From: Oceanospirillum beijerinckii DSM 7166
GTDB lineage: Bacteria; Pseudomonadota; Gammaproteobacteria; Pseudomonadales; Halomonadaceae
Reading direction: 5' to 3'
NCBI RefSeq assembly: GCF_000422425.1
Contig: NZ_KE383832.1
Coordinates: 628 to 64,627, forward strand
Length of the DNA: 64,000 nt
The notes below the pieces were generated by a model. It was not told where the DNA came from and did not search any database. It saw nothing but the letters and a program-made list of their open reading frames with translations. Position numbers and translations under genes: made by a program. Below, one piece after another: positions 44,101 through 52,364 of the stretch. Each line of letters starts with the position of its first letter. The first letter of the stretch is position 1.

Positions 44101-44697
44101 TTAATCAGCAAGAAGTGCTTTAACTTCTTCTCCTGTCATTCTCACTCTGGTAGTTAATTCTTCTGCCAGAGTGAAAACAGATTCTCTGAACCATTCTAAG
44201 TTAACTATCTCTGAACAGCTCTTCGAGGCCTCTTTCCCTAGAACGCTCGCTGCGACTCTTCTATCTGTGCTTTCTTTTAGTGCAGAGAATTTACTTTTTC
44301 TACTTGAAAGTGGCCCTTTTGTACAAGCCCATATGTGATAACAAAAACTATCGAAGTCACCTTTTCCCTCAGGGAAAAGTTCTACTCCATCAAGATAAAA
44401 ACTTTCTGCTATGTATCCTGCTCGGGTATAAATTGCCATTTTCCAGTGGAGCTCAAACCCCTCTTCTGTGTTTTTATCAGGATCTCCTAAGTCTTTTCTC
44501 TTGCAAGCATATGGATCGTTTACTTGCTCATTATCGGAGATAATTTTCAGTTTCTTATTTCTTCGGTGCTCAGGTTCTGCAGCTAAATCAACCCATACAG
44601 CCTCAATCTCAATTTTCTGGTGTAAGGCCATAACAGCATGGGCCGCTTCATGGATAAATTTTCTTTGGTCTTCAATAGGGAATGATTTCAAGTCCAT
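44101..44697 (-). CDS. Uncharacterised HEAAH-motif protein (M41-like zinc protease fold?) downstream of yafNO
   Basis: 198 residues, AT-richer than its neighbours. The N-terminus has FIHEAAHAVMAL: H16-E17-x-x-H20, as in the zinc site of FtsH/M41 peptidases (HEAGHA). A later segment, AGYIAES ... GDFDSF (D114 or D116), resembles the M41 region that supplies the third, acidic ligand. There is no AAA domain, signal peptide or membrane helix. It starts 19 bp after yafO, with AAGGAG before its ATG, so it probably belongs to the same transcript. A protease or a zinc-dependent inactive relative is inference. Confidence 0.7.
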   Translation of the reverse strand: MDLKSFPIEDQRKFIHEAAHAVMALHQKIEIEAVWVDLAAEPEHRRNKKLKIISDNEQVNDPYACKRKDLGDPDKNTEEGFELHWKMAIYTRAGYIAESFYLDGVELFPEGKGDFDSFCYHIWACTKGPLSSRKSKFSALKESTDRRVAASVLGKEASKSCSEIVNLEWFRESVFTLAEELTTRVRMTGEEVKALLAD

Positions 44698-44716
44698 TTA
44701 CACCTACTCCTTGGTT

Positions 44717-45103
44717 TTAATAACGTTTTCTGAAGTTCTGAGCCATAACCCCTAACTGATACATCGCTTCATTCTGGCGTGCTTGTTGATGAGCGTCAGG
44801 CCTCAACAGAGCCATGAAAAGATAGATATCCGGATTGTTAAAACCCCCGTAGTAAACCAGATGGCTATCACTGGTACGATAAAACTGGAGCTTGCGAATG
44901 GGTTGCTCAAGTAAGTGGAGGTGCTTCACTTCTTCTTGCTTGAGAACAGGCAGTGTATTGGGGTGATCATAAGGCACATCCCGACCGAACAGGTCAGGTA
45001 GAACGCCTTCCTGTTTATAACGCCTGAAGTCCGTTTCAAGTTGAGTAAGTTCGGATTCGTCTATCGTTTCCCGAATAAGCTTACTTTTAAATATCCTTAT
45101 CAC
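44717..45103 (-). CDS. yafO: Type II toxin YafO (mRNA interferase family)
   Basis: 128 residues. Strong resemblance to E. coli YafO along its length: IRIFKSKLIR, YKQEGVLPDLFGRDVPYD, HLVYYGGFNNPDIYLFMALL and the MAQNFRKRY end. YafO cuts mRNA on the ribosome. It starts with GTG overlapping the antitoxin stop (GTGA), so translation is coupled. It looks full length. Activity was not tested here. Confidence 0.92.
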   Translation of the reverse strand: MIRIFKSKLIRETIDESELTQLETDFRRYKQEGVLPDLFGRDVPYDHPNTLPVLKQEEVKHLHLLEQPIRKLQFYRTSDSHLVYYGGFNNPDIYLFMALLRPDAHQQARQNEAMYQLGVMAQNFRKRY

Positions 45104-45393
45104 TCTGAGAAATCATCCAGATCCTCTGGTTTTGCATTAAGAAGCTTCTCTTCGCATAGCCGGGTGATTGTTTCCATTCTGTCAGCATTGGGACGGAACG
45201 TGGACTTCACCTCAGGCATTGCTGTTTCGATGAGCTGTACCATGCGCTCATAAAGCTCTGGACTTAACATATAGCCTGCTGTCTTATTGTTTGAAAGAAC
45301 CGCTACCGGCTCATCCAGAAAATAGTCATTCAGACTTTTTCTGGCTTCAGAGATTGAGACAGTTTTTTCTGCCAAGATGACATGAGTCGCCAT
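45100..45393 (-). CDS. yafN: Type II antitoxin YafN (Phd/YefM family)
   Basis: 97 residues. N-terminal ILAEKTVSISEARKSL and AVLSNNKTAGYMLS match YafN, with a Phd/YefM DNA-binding fold, and the C-terminal acidic tail that binds toxin (DDFSE). It is the first gene of yafN-yafO-HEAAH. In E. coli yafNO sits in the LexA-controlled dinB operon; no SOS box is seen here. A palindrome directly upstream (45421-45436) is the probable autoregulatory operator. Confidence 0.92.
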   Translation of the reverse strand: MATHVILAEKTVSISEARKSLNDYFLDEPVAVLSNNKTAGYMLSPELYERMVQLIETAMPEVKSTFRPNADRMETITRLCEEKLLNAKPEDLDDFSE

Positions 45394-45420
45394 GTGAAAG
45401 CCTCTTTCGTGCTAAATTTA

Positions 45421-45436
45421 ATACAATATTTTGTAT
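45421..45436 (-). promoter_or_regulatory. Probable YafN operator palindrome
   Basis: ATACAATATTTTGTAT: 6-bp arms (ATACAA / TTGTAT) around a 4-bp centre, 28 bp upstream of the antitoxin start. Confidence 0.5.
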
Positions 45437-45649
45437 CAATTTGGGTTGTCTAAGAAGTGTGATCCAGTGATGAGCAACTGTCAAATAGTGGTTTGATTCA
45501 TAAGGTGGTGATCTGGCCGTCGAGCAGTATCAACCTGCTTGTTGATTTTTAGCGGAAGTATATGGGGTTTTCTGTGCAGCAAAAGCGGTATGGATAAGAG
45601 CCAAAGGTATTTCAGGATCAAATACCTTTAGCTCCAAATCCTCAGCCTG

Positions 45650-47113
45650 CTACGGCAAACGCTGCACCAGCAGGGTTAGTAATTGCCAGAACTCTTCCAC
45701 AGATCTCAGCTCCACCTTCTCTTCCGGCGAGTGTGCGCCACGGATCAGCGGACCAAAGGAGATCATATCCAGTTCAGGATATTTTGCGCCAATAATGCCG
45801 CACTCCAGCCCTGCATGAATCACCTTCACATGGGCTTCCTGACCCATCAGCTCTTTATGACAATCCTGGAAGTGTTGCAGCAGATCTGATTTGGCATTGG
45901 GTGTCCAGCCTGGGTAAGCGCCATCAAACTCAACGTTTGCACCAATCAGCTGGAAGCCACTACGAATACGTTCTGCCAGGGCTTGAGTCGCACTGTCTTT
46001 GAGAGATCGAACCAGAAGACAGGCTTCAAACTCCGCCTGATTACCATCATGTATCAGGGTGACAATGCCCAGGTTATTAGAAGTTTCCACCACACCAGCA
46101 AAACCGCTGTTGCTCATCTGCTCAACACCACAAGGAGCCGCATTCAGTACGTTGATTAGCTGTTGGGTATCACTAATAGATAACGACTGATCAGCTTGAG
46201 ATTCAGTCACCTGCACGATCAACTCATGATCCGTTTCAGCCAACTCTTTATTAAATACGGCCACTTGCTGCTTTAGTGCATCGCTAAAGGCTACGTGTAG
46301 ATCCGCAGCCAAAGTAATGACCGCTTCGGCTTCGCGAGGAATCGCATTACGCAGCGTACCGCCATTAAAGCTCGCCAAACGGAAAGCAAATTCAGTCTGT
46401 AGGGTATTAAGCGCACGTACTAACAGCCGATTGGCATTGCCCCGGCCTTTATCGATATCCAGGCCGGAGTGACCACCACGCAGACCGGTAAACAGGATTT
46501 TTAAAGCACCATCTGCGTTACTGTGCAGGTCAAAGTGATGGTTAACGTTGACATCGACACCACCGGCACAACCCACATACACATCACCACGATCCTCGGA
46601 ATCCAGATTTAGCAGCCATTTTCCTGTCAGCCAATTTTCCTGCAGTTCCAATGCGCCACGCATGCTGCTTTCTTCTTCAATGGTCAGCAGCAGCTCAATA
46701 GGACCGTGTGGGATATCATCTGCATCCAGAATTGCCAGACCTGCAGCCACACCCAGTCCATTATCCGCGCCCAGGGTAGTGCCTGTTGCCGTTAACCAAC
46801 CGTCCTGAATCTGAGTGGCAATAGGGTCGGTCAGAAAATCGTGCTCAGAATCCTGATTGGCCTGGGCCACCATATCCACATGGCCCTGAATCACAATGGT
46901 TTTGCGCTGCTCACATCCGGCTGTGGCGGGCTTTTTAATCAGCAAATTGCCCGCAGCATCGCGTTCGTGAGCAAAGCCTTTGCTGTCGGCCCAGTGTTCC
47001 AGTTTTTTGACAATAGCGGTTTCATGCTCAGAAGGACGGGGCGTGTTCGCCAGCAGTTTAAAGAAAGACCATAATGGCTGAGGTGCCAGTTCGGACAGGT
47101 GTGCGTTTATCAT
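45650..47113 (-). CDS. pepD: Aminoacyl-histidine dipeptidase (peptidase D)
   Basis: 487 residues, the PepD length. M20-family zinc exopeptidase that splits Xaa-His dipeptides. Metal ligand motifs are visible: VIQGHVDMV, GADNGLG, and LTIEEESSMRGA; the lid domain lies between. The His-containing end HAGLECGIIG and GPLIRGAHSPEEKV matches family. A hairpin (AAAGGTATTT 45603-45612 / AAATACCTTT 45620-45629) follows on the minus strand. Confidence 0.95.
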   Translation of the reverse strand: MINAHLSELAPQPLWSFFKLLANTPRPSEHETAIVKKLEHWADSKGFAHERDAAGNLLIKKPATAGCEQRKTIVIQGHVDMVAQANQDSEHDFLTDPIATQIQDGWLTATGTTLGADNGLGVAAGLAILDADDIPHGPIELLLTIEEESSMRGALELQENWLTGKWLLNLDSEDRGDVYVGCAGGVDVNVNHHFDLHSNADGALKILFTGLRGGHSGLDIDKGRGNANRLLVRALNTLQTEFAFRLASFNGGTLRNAIPREAEAVITLAADLHVAFSDALKQQVAVFNKELAETDHELIVQVTESQADQSLSISDTQQLINVLNAAPCGVEQMSNSGFAGVVETSNNLGIVTLIHDGNQAEFEACLLVRSLKDSATQALAERIRSGFQLIGANVEFDGAYPGWTPNAKSDLLQHFQDCHKELMGQEAHVKVIHAGLECGIIGAKYPELDMISFGPLIRGAHSPEEKVELRSVEEFWQLLTLLVQRLP

Positions 47114-47435
47114 ATCTTTGCTCGTATGCTATCTGTGGTATGCCGGGCTATTCAGCCCGCCACGACCAGGTGTTTCGGGTTCTCTATATTGTATTCAATC
47201 CTGAAAGTTTATCCGAGTGATATGTTTTTAATTGGATTGTATGCATATTTTTAATATGCTTTATTGTCTTTTGTAATCTTTTTGTTTTCTGTTTTTCTGA
47301 TTATTTGACATCTAGTTCCTGTTTTATTATGCTTTTTAACAAGCTTCTTATCGTTTTTATTCGATAAGGTGAATTCTCAGTTAACGTACCTGACGTGCTT
47401 TGCAAAAAGATGATGGTAAAGGGGTTAATTGAAAT
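47114..47435 (+). promoter_or_regulatory. AT-rich gap with a strong promoter for the coiled-coil gene
   Basis: A near-consensus promoter reads -35 TTGACA (47305-47310), 17-bp spacer, -10 TATGCT (47328-47333). It precedes the coiled-coil gene by ~100 bp. The rest is very AT-rich. Confidence 0.7.
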
Positions 47436-47723
47436 ATGAGTACTAAAGAGGATTATCAGAAGAAAATTGAAGCTCAGCTGCATGAGTGGAAAACTGATAT
47501 TGAGCAACTTAAGGCTAAAGCAGATGCTGCCAATAGCTCTGTAAATAAAGAACTTTACGAACAGGTTGATGAGCTGAAAGCTAAGCGTGATAAGCTTTCC
47601 AGTGAAATTGATCAGCTTAAGCAATCCAGTGGTGATGCCTGGCATGATATGAAGTCAGGTGTTGAGCTGGCCCGAGAGTCCCTTTCTATCGCAATTAAAT
47701 CTGCATCTGAGCGATTTGACTGA
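47436..47723 (+). CDS. Small cytoplasmic coiled-coil protein
   Basis: 95 residues, highly charged, almost entirely predicted coiled coil, no signal peptide or membrane helix. The C-terminus has SSGDAWHDMKSGVELA (DAWxxMKxG at 67-75). The same motif occurs in the exported protein that follows 117 bp later. Similar short proteins are annotated as sll1863-type stress or coiled-coil proteins; function unknown. Confidence 0.8.
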   Translation: MSTKEDYQKKIEAQLHEWKTDIEQLKAKADAANSSVNKELYEQVDELKAKRDKLSSEIDQLKQSSGDAWHDMKSGVELARESLSIAIKSASERFD

Positions 47724-47840
47724 CGTATCTGACAGGCTTTGTTTCTGGCAATAAAAAGATAAAACTTAACTAATAAGTTATTAAGTTTTGTTGTTTGGTG
47801 TTAATTGTCAATGTTTTAATATAAGTTATCAGGTGTTGTT

Positions 47841-48302
47841 ATGTTTTTTAATCGTAATTTTTTATCTGCTTTTATTGTACTTTTTTCTGTCTCATCAACG
47901 GTTCTGGCTGCACAGGACGATGTCTCGGTTAAAGATATAAAACAGGAAACTAAAGATGTCATTACAACGTTACAGGCTTATACAAACGAGCAGAAGCAAG
48001 AAGCTTTGAAGACAGCTGAACAGGCGATACAAAATATTGATTCCAGAATTGATCAGCTTGAAAACCGGATGGATCAGCAATGGGATCAACTTGGCGAAGA
48101 TGTCCGCTCAGAGAGTCGACAGGCGCTGAGAGAGCTTCGTAAAGATCGAATCAGACTGGCGGAATGGTATGGTGGCATGAAGGAAGGCAGTCATGATGCC
48201 TGGTCAGAGATGAAAGATGGCTTTAATGAAGCTTATCAGTCTATTGCTGACGCCTGGCAGGATGCTGAAGCGGCATTTGACCAGCAGGCCGATAACTCCT
48301 GA
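47841..48302 (+). CDS. Exported coiled-coil protein related to the preceding gene
   Basis: 153 residues. Signal peptide (about 1-24, VLA-AQD), then long helices. GSHDAWSEMKDGFNEA (DAWxxMKxG at 119-127) repeats the C-terminal motif of the 47436 protein, so the two are probable paralogues directed to periplasm and cytoplasm. Start follows a reasonable A-rich leader. Function unknown. Confidence 0.8.
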   Translation: MFFNRNFLSAFIVLFSVSSTVLAAQDDVSVKDIKQETKDVITTLQAYTNEQKQEALKTAEQAIQNIDSRIDQLENRMDQQWDQLGEDVRSESRQALRELRKDRIRLAEWYGGMKEGSHDAWSEMKDGFNEAYQSIADAWQDAEAAFDQQADNS

Positions 48303-48426
48303 TTACCAGGGGAGGCCTTTATTGTCTGACAATAGGGTGAAATATCAGGCCGCTATTATTGCCAATACATAACCAATGTCTTATGCCGGGGTGGGGATCT
48401 TATTCCTCACCCCGGTGCTGCCTTAA

Positions 48427-49917
48427 TTACCGAACCTGATGCAGATAACGGTTTTCTAAGTGTTCGCGGAAATACTGTGGATTCAGCGCCTCACCACTAG
48501 CGGCTTGAACCAGTTCAGGCGTGGTCAGGAAGCTGGCTTTCTGCCAGATATTATCATTCAGCCATTGGCTGATCTGACTCAAGTCACCTGCTTCAATCTG
48601 AGTTTCGACATCACTGATCTGCTGCTGAATGCAGTGGAACCACTGCGCGGCATACATAGCCCCTAGAGTATAGCTTGGGAAGTAACCAAAGCTGCCATCG
48701 GTCCAGTGAATATCCTGCATACAACCGTCTTTAAAGTTGCCCGCCGTGTCGATGCCCAGATAAGACTGCATCTTCTGCTGCCATAGATCCGGGATATCAT
48801 CCACTTCGATCTCACCCTCTACCAGCGCCTTTTCTATCTCATAACGCAGCATCACATGGGCGGGGTAAGTGACTTCATCGGCATCAACCCGAATAAAGCC
48901 AGGTTCAACCTGGGTGTACAGTTGGTACAGATTTTCTGGGCTAAAAGCGTCTTGTGCACCAAAGGTCTCGCTGATCTTAGGTGACAGGTGTTTCAGGAAG
49001 CTACGACTGCGGCCCACCTGCATCTCAAAAAACAGGCTTTGGCTTTCGTGAATACCCATGGAGCGGGCTTCACCCACCGGTTGTCCCAGCCAGTTGCGGG
49101 GCAGGTTCTGTTCGTAACGGGCATGACCGGTTTCATGGATTACGCCCATCATGCTTTCAGCAAAAGAGTCGGTGTTATAACGGGTGGTCAGGCGCACATC
49201 TTCAGGAACACCACCACAGAAGGGGTGGCTGCTGACATCCAAACGACCGGCGTCAAAATCAAAGCCCAGCAGTTCCATAGCATACTGGCCTAGCTGTTTT
49301 TGCTGCTCGATGCTAAATGGTCCTTGAGGTTTTGGCAGATCACGGGATTTCTGTTGCTCCTGCACATTCTGGATAAGGTCCGGCAGCCAGGTACGCAGAT
49401 CACCAAACAGACGATCGACTTCAGCAGAGCGCATACCCGGCTCATACAGGTCCATCAGGGCATCATAGGGTGATAGGCCCGTTTTCTCGGAGCGCAGTTG
49501 CGCTTCTTCCCGGCTGAGTTTGACCACTTCTTTTAGATTTTCCGCAAAGCCAGCCCAGTCATTTTCTTTACGCTGAGTACGCCAGGCGTGCTCACACTTA
49601 GCGCCAGCCTTTGATTTGGCCAGTACCAGATCTTCCGGTAGGGCATGGGCATTTTCGATTTGACGCTTAATCTCACGCAGACTGGCTTGCTGATCAGAAT
49701 CCAGCGCCTCCTGTTCAGCCGCGGCTAACCAGTCGCTGACCTCATCGGCAGTGGCTAAACGGTGGCATAAGCCACCCAGTTCTGCCATGGCATTGGCTCG
49801 GGCTTCATTACTCTTGGGTGGCATCATTGCAGCTTGGTCCCAACCGGCAATACTTAATAGATGGCTGTAGTGATGCAGTTGTTGAAAGCGTTCGGTAAGT
49901 TTTTGATAGTGATTCAT
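48427..49917 (-). CDS. Carboxypeptidase Taq (M32 metallocarboxypeptidase)
   Basis: 496 residues. HEXXH in GVIHETGHARYEQN (~residue 262), the downstream Glu in GIHESQSLFFEM, and the M32-specific MHWTDGSFGYFPSYTLG-like segment (IHWTDGSFGYFPSYTLG). M32 enzymes release C-terminal residues from peptides. A hairpin (CCGGGGTGGGG / CCTCACCCCGG) lies just 3', at about 48390-48416. Confidence 0.95.
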   Translation of the reverse strand: MNHYQKLTERFQQLHHYSHLLSIAGWDQAAMMPPKSNEARANAMAELGGLCHRLATADEVSDWLAAAEQEALDSDQQASLREIKRQIENAHALPEDLVLAKSKAGAKCEHAWRTQRKENDWAGFAENLKEVVKLSREEAQLRSEKTGLSPYDALMDLYEPGMRSAEVDRLFGDLRTWLPDLIQNVQEQQKSRDLPKPQGPFSIEQQKQLGQYAMELLGFDFDAGRLDVSSHPFCGGVPEDVRLTTRYNTDSFAESMMGVIHETGHARYEQNLPRNWLGQPVGEARSMGIHESQSLFFEMQVGRSRSFLKHLSPKISETFGAQDAFSPENLYQLYTQVEPGFIRVDADEVTYPAHVMLRYEIEKALVEGEIEVDDIPDLWQQKMQSYLGIDTAGNFKDGCMQDIHWTDGSFGYFPSYTLGAMYAAQWFHCIQQQISDVETQIEAGDLSQISQWLNDNIWQKASFLTTPELVQAASGEALNPQYFREHLENRYLHQVR

Positions 49918-50128
49918 AGGCGATCTCTGACAGGCAGATTATTTGTGGGCTGCCTGAAAATGGCTGGAAGACGGTACGGTTGACTATTTAACATCTGCCA
50001 AAGTTTTGCGACAAATCAGCATTTTCTGGGGATGTGTAAAAAATTAATCAATAGTGGCAGAAATATCTGTCAATGTGTGCCAGTATATGTGAACTACTTC
50101 ACAAAAAACTCACTTATGGGCTAAGACT

Positions 50129-50659
50129 ATGAAGCGTGCGGCTGCCTTACTGTCTTTATTATTACCGTTGTCTATTAATGCTTTTGCAGTCTCTGGCGAG
50201 GGTTATATGGGAGTGTTTGGTGGTGCCATGATGGCTGAAGGCCTTGAGACCAATAAGGCTGATCCACGCATTGTGACGCTGGGGCGTAAGTTGAATTCCC
50301 GCGTGTCGCTGCAGTTGGAATACTCGGATGCAGAACGTTTTAAAACCCGGGTGAGCGATGGTTCAGGAGGTGAAACCCCCTCTGATGCAGAGTTTAAATC
50401 GACCGCTGCTTATATTGTGTTGACTCAGCCTGCAGGTAGCTTAATCGATATTAATCTGAAGTTTGGCTATGTGGATATTGATTACGACTTTAATGCGGAT
50501 CTCTCCCATGAGCAGCGTGAGCGTTACAGCGATCAAAGCCAATCCATCGGTGGTGGTGTGACGCTGAAAGTCAGTAAGGGTATGGTGTTAAAAACGGAAT
50601 ACACCCAGCTGAAGGATGATGTCTATTACCTGACAGCAGGTGTTGAGGTGGCGTTGTAA
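50129..50659 (+). CDS. Small outer-membrane beta-barrel protein
   Basis: 176 residues. Signal peptide to about AFA-VSG (residue ~20), followed by alternating strands with aromatic ends (RVSLQLEYSD, INLKFGYVDIDYDF, MVLKTEYTQLKDDVYYLTAGVEVAL) and a C-terminal hydrophobic Leu. This is the OmpX/OmpW-type 8-strand pattern. Function unknown. A terminator follows at 50717. Confidence 0.75.
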   Translation: MKRAAALLSLLLPLSINAFAVSGEGYMGVFGGAMMAEGLETNKADPRIVTLGRKLNSRVSLQLEYSDAERFKTRVSDGSGGETPSDAEFKSTAAYIVLTQPAGSLIDINLKFGYVDIDYDFNADLSHEQRERYSDQSQSIGGGVTLKVSKGMVLKTEYTQLKDDVYYLTAGVEVAL

Positions 50660-50716
50660 GCCAGAGTCGTGTTGTGAGGCTTAGTCTTAACGAGCAAATC
50701 CCAGAATTGATGAAAA

Positions 50717-50742
50717 AAGGCTTTCTTTACGAAAGCCTTTTT
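50717..50742. terminator. Terminator after the beta-barrel gene
   Basis: Stem AAGGCTTTC / GAAAGCCTT with a 6-nt loop and T-runs on both sides; serves convergent radA too. Confidence 0.85.
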
Positions 50743-50790
50743 GGGTTTAGGGCAGGAAAACCGTATTGATAGGGCGGGGAGCAGCCACCT

Positions 50791-52167
50791 TTATAGTGCA
50801 TCCAGCGCTTCACTCAGTTTGGTCACGCCGACCACTTCCATGCCCGGTATCTGAGCTTTTGGCATATTGGCTTTCGGCACAATCGCGCGCTGGAAACCGT
50901 GCTTGGCCGCTTCCCGAATCCGTTCCTGGCCGCTGGGCACAGGGCGAATCTCACCGGATAACCCCACCTCGCCAAAGATCACCAGATTATGAGGCAGGGG
51001 CTGATTACGTAAACTGGAGACAACGGCCAGTAACAGCGCCAAATCCGCACTGGTTTCCAGCACTTTGACACCACCGACGACGTTCACAAACACATCCTGA
51101 TCACCGGTAAACAGGCCACCGTGTTTATTCAATACCGCCAACAGCATGGCCAGACGGTTATTATCCAGACCGACACTGATACGACGGGGATTGGCTAGAT
51201 GAGATTCATCCACCAAGGCCTGAATCTCGACCAGTAGTGGACGGGTGCCTTCCCACACCACCATCACCACGCTGCCTGGCGCTTCCTCCTCTTCACGACT
51301 CAGGAAGATAGAGCTGGGGTTTTTCACTTCGCGCAGGCCGGTTTCCAGCATGGCAAACACGCCTAGCTCATTGACCGCACCAAAACGATTTTTCTGACCG
51401 CGCAGGGTACGGAAGCGACTGTCTTCTGAGCCTTCCAGAAGCAGGGAGGCATCAATCATATGCTCCAGCACCTTAGGACCGGCCAGAGAGCCATCTTTGG
51501 TCACATGACCTACCAGCAGCAGTACAGTGCCGGTTTGTTTGGCAAAGCGGGTCAGGGCTGCGGCACATTCCCGAACCTGGCTGACACTACCCGGTGCGGA
51601 TTGAATATCATCCAGCTGCATCACCTGAATGGAATCCACCACCATCACCTTGGGTTTTATCTGCTCTGCGGTGGCGATAATGGATTCCACATTGGTTTCC
51701 GGTAGCATCTTCAGGCCCTGAGGGGGCAGGCCCAGGCGCTGGGCTCGCATCGCTACCTGCTGTAGGGATTCCTCACCGGTGATATAGAGCGCAGTCATCT
51801 GTTGCGCCAGCTGACACAGCACCTGTAATAGCAGGGTAGATTTACCGGCCCCTGGGTGACCACCGATCAAAATAGCGGAACCCGGTACCATGCCACCGCC
51901 CAGCACTCGATCAAACTCTCCGATGGTACTGGTAAAGCGGGGCAGTTCCTGCAGATTAATCTCGGATAGATCCTGAATCTGACCATCGGCGGCTCCGGCA
52001 TAACCTGCCCGTCCTGTTGCTGATGAGCTGCTGCTACGACTGCTGGCCGAACCCAGGCGCACCTCTTGTACGGTATTCCAGGCTCCGCAGTGACTGCATT
52101 GTCCCTGCCACTTTTTATAGTCGGCACCACAATCGATACAGACAAAGGCGGTTTTGGCTTTGGCCAT
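50791..52167 (-). CDS. radA: DNA repair protein RadA
   Basis: 458 residues from the ATG at 52167 (MAKAKTAFVC). An earlier frame start adds 28 unconserved residues. Zinc finger C10-x2-C ... C24-x2-C27, Walker A IGGHPGAGKS (101-110), the RadA KNRFG motif, and a C-terminal Lon-like domain. RadA is a DnaB-type helicase that helps branch migration in recombination. Confidence 0.96.
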   Translation of the reverse strand: MAKAKTAFVCIDCGADYKKWQGQCSHCGAWNTVQEVRLGSASSRSSSSSATGRAGYAGAADGQIQDLSEINLQELPRFTSTIGEFDRVLGGGMVPGSAILIGGHPGAGKSTLLLQVLCQLAQQMTALYITGEESLQQVAMRAQRLGLPPQGLKMLPETNVESIIATAEQIKPKVMVVDSIQVMQLDDIQSAPGSVSQVRECAAALTRFAKQTGTVLLLVGHVTKDGSLAGPKVLEHMIDASLLLEGSEDSRFRTLRGQKNRFGAVNELGVFAMLETGLREVKNPSSIFLSREEEEAPGSVVMVVWEGTRPLLVEIQALVDESHLANPRRISVGLDNNRLAMLLAVLNKHGGLFTGDQDVFVNVVGGVKVLETSADLALLLAVVSSLRNQPLPHNLVIFGEVGLSGEIRPVPSGQERIREAAKHGFQRAIVPKANMPKAQIPGMEVVGVTKLSEALDAL

Positions 52168-52364
52168 GGTTTGCTTCCAGTAGAAAAACGAAAGCTTAAG
52201 GATATGGATAAATATACATCTCTGGCAAGGTTGACGTTGAGGTAAATTCACTATTGCAGCGTGGGGCGTTCTGTATCATGCTGGACCACGGCTAACGGAG
52301 TCGTATGGGCCAGCTCCCATACGAGGATAATTAAAAAAAGATTGGACTGTTTAGAGAGGGTTGC
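52168..52364 (+). promoter_or_regulatory. metY leader with a perfect 9-bp hairpin
   Basis: TCGTATGGG (52301-52309) pairs with CCCATACGA (52316-52324) around a 6-nt loop, 41 bp before the metY start. No U-run follows, so it is not a simple terminator. I see no fit to a SAM riboswitch. A possible -10 TATCAT is at 52274-52279. Confidence 0.4.

Noticed and set aside
52168-52364. SAM or SAH riboswitch for metY
   Set aside because: One hairpin is present but the conserved cores of known classes were not recognised.
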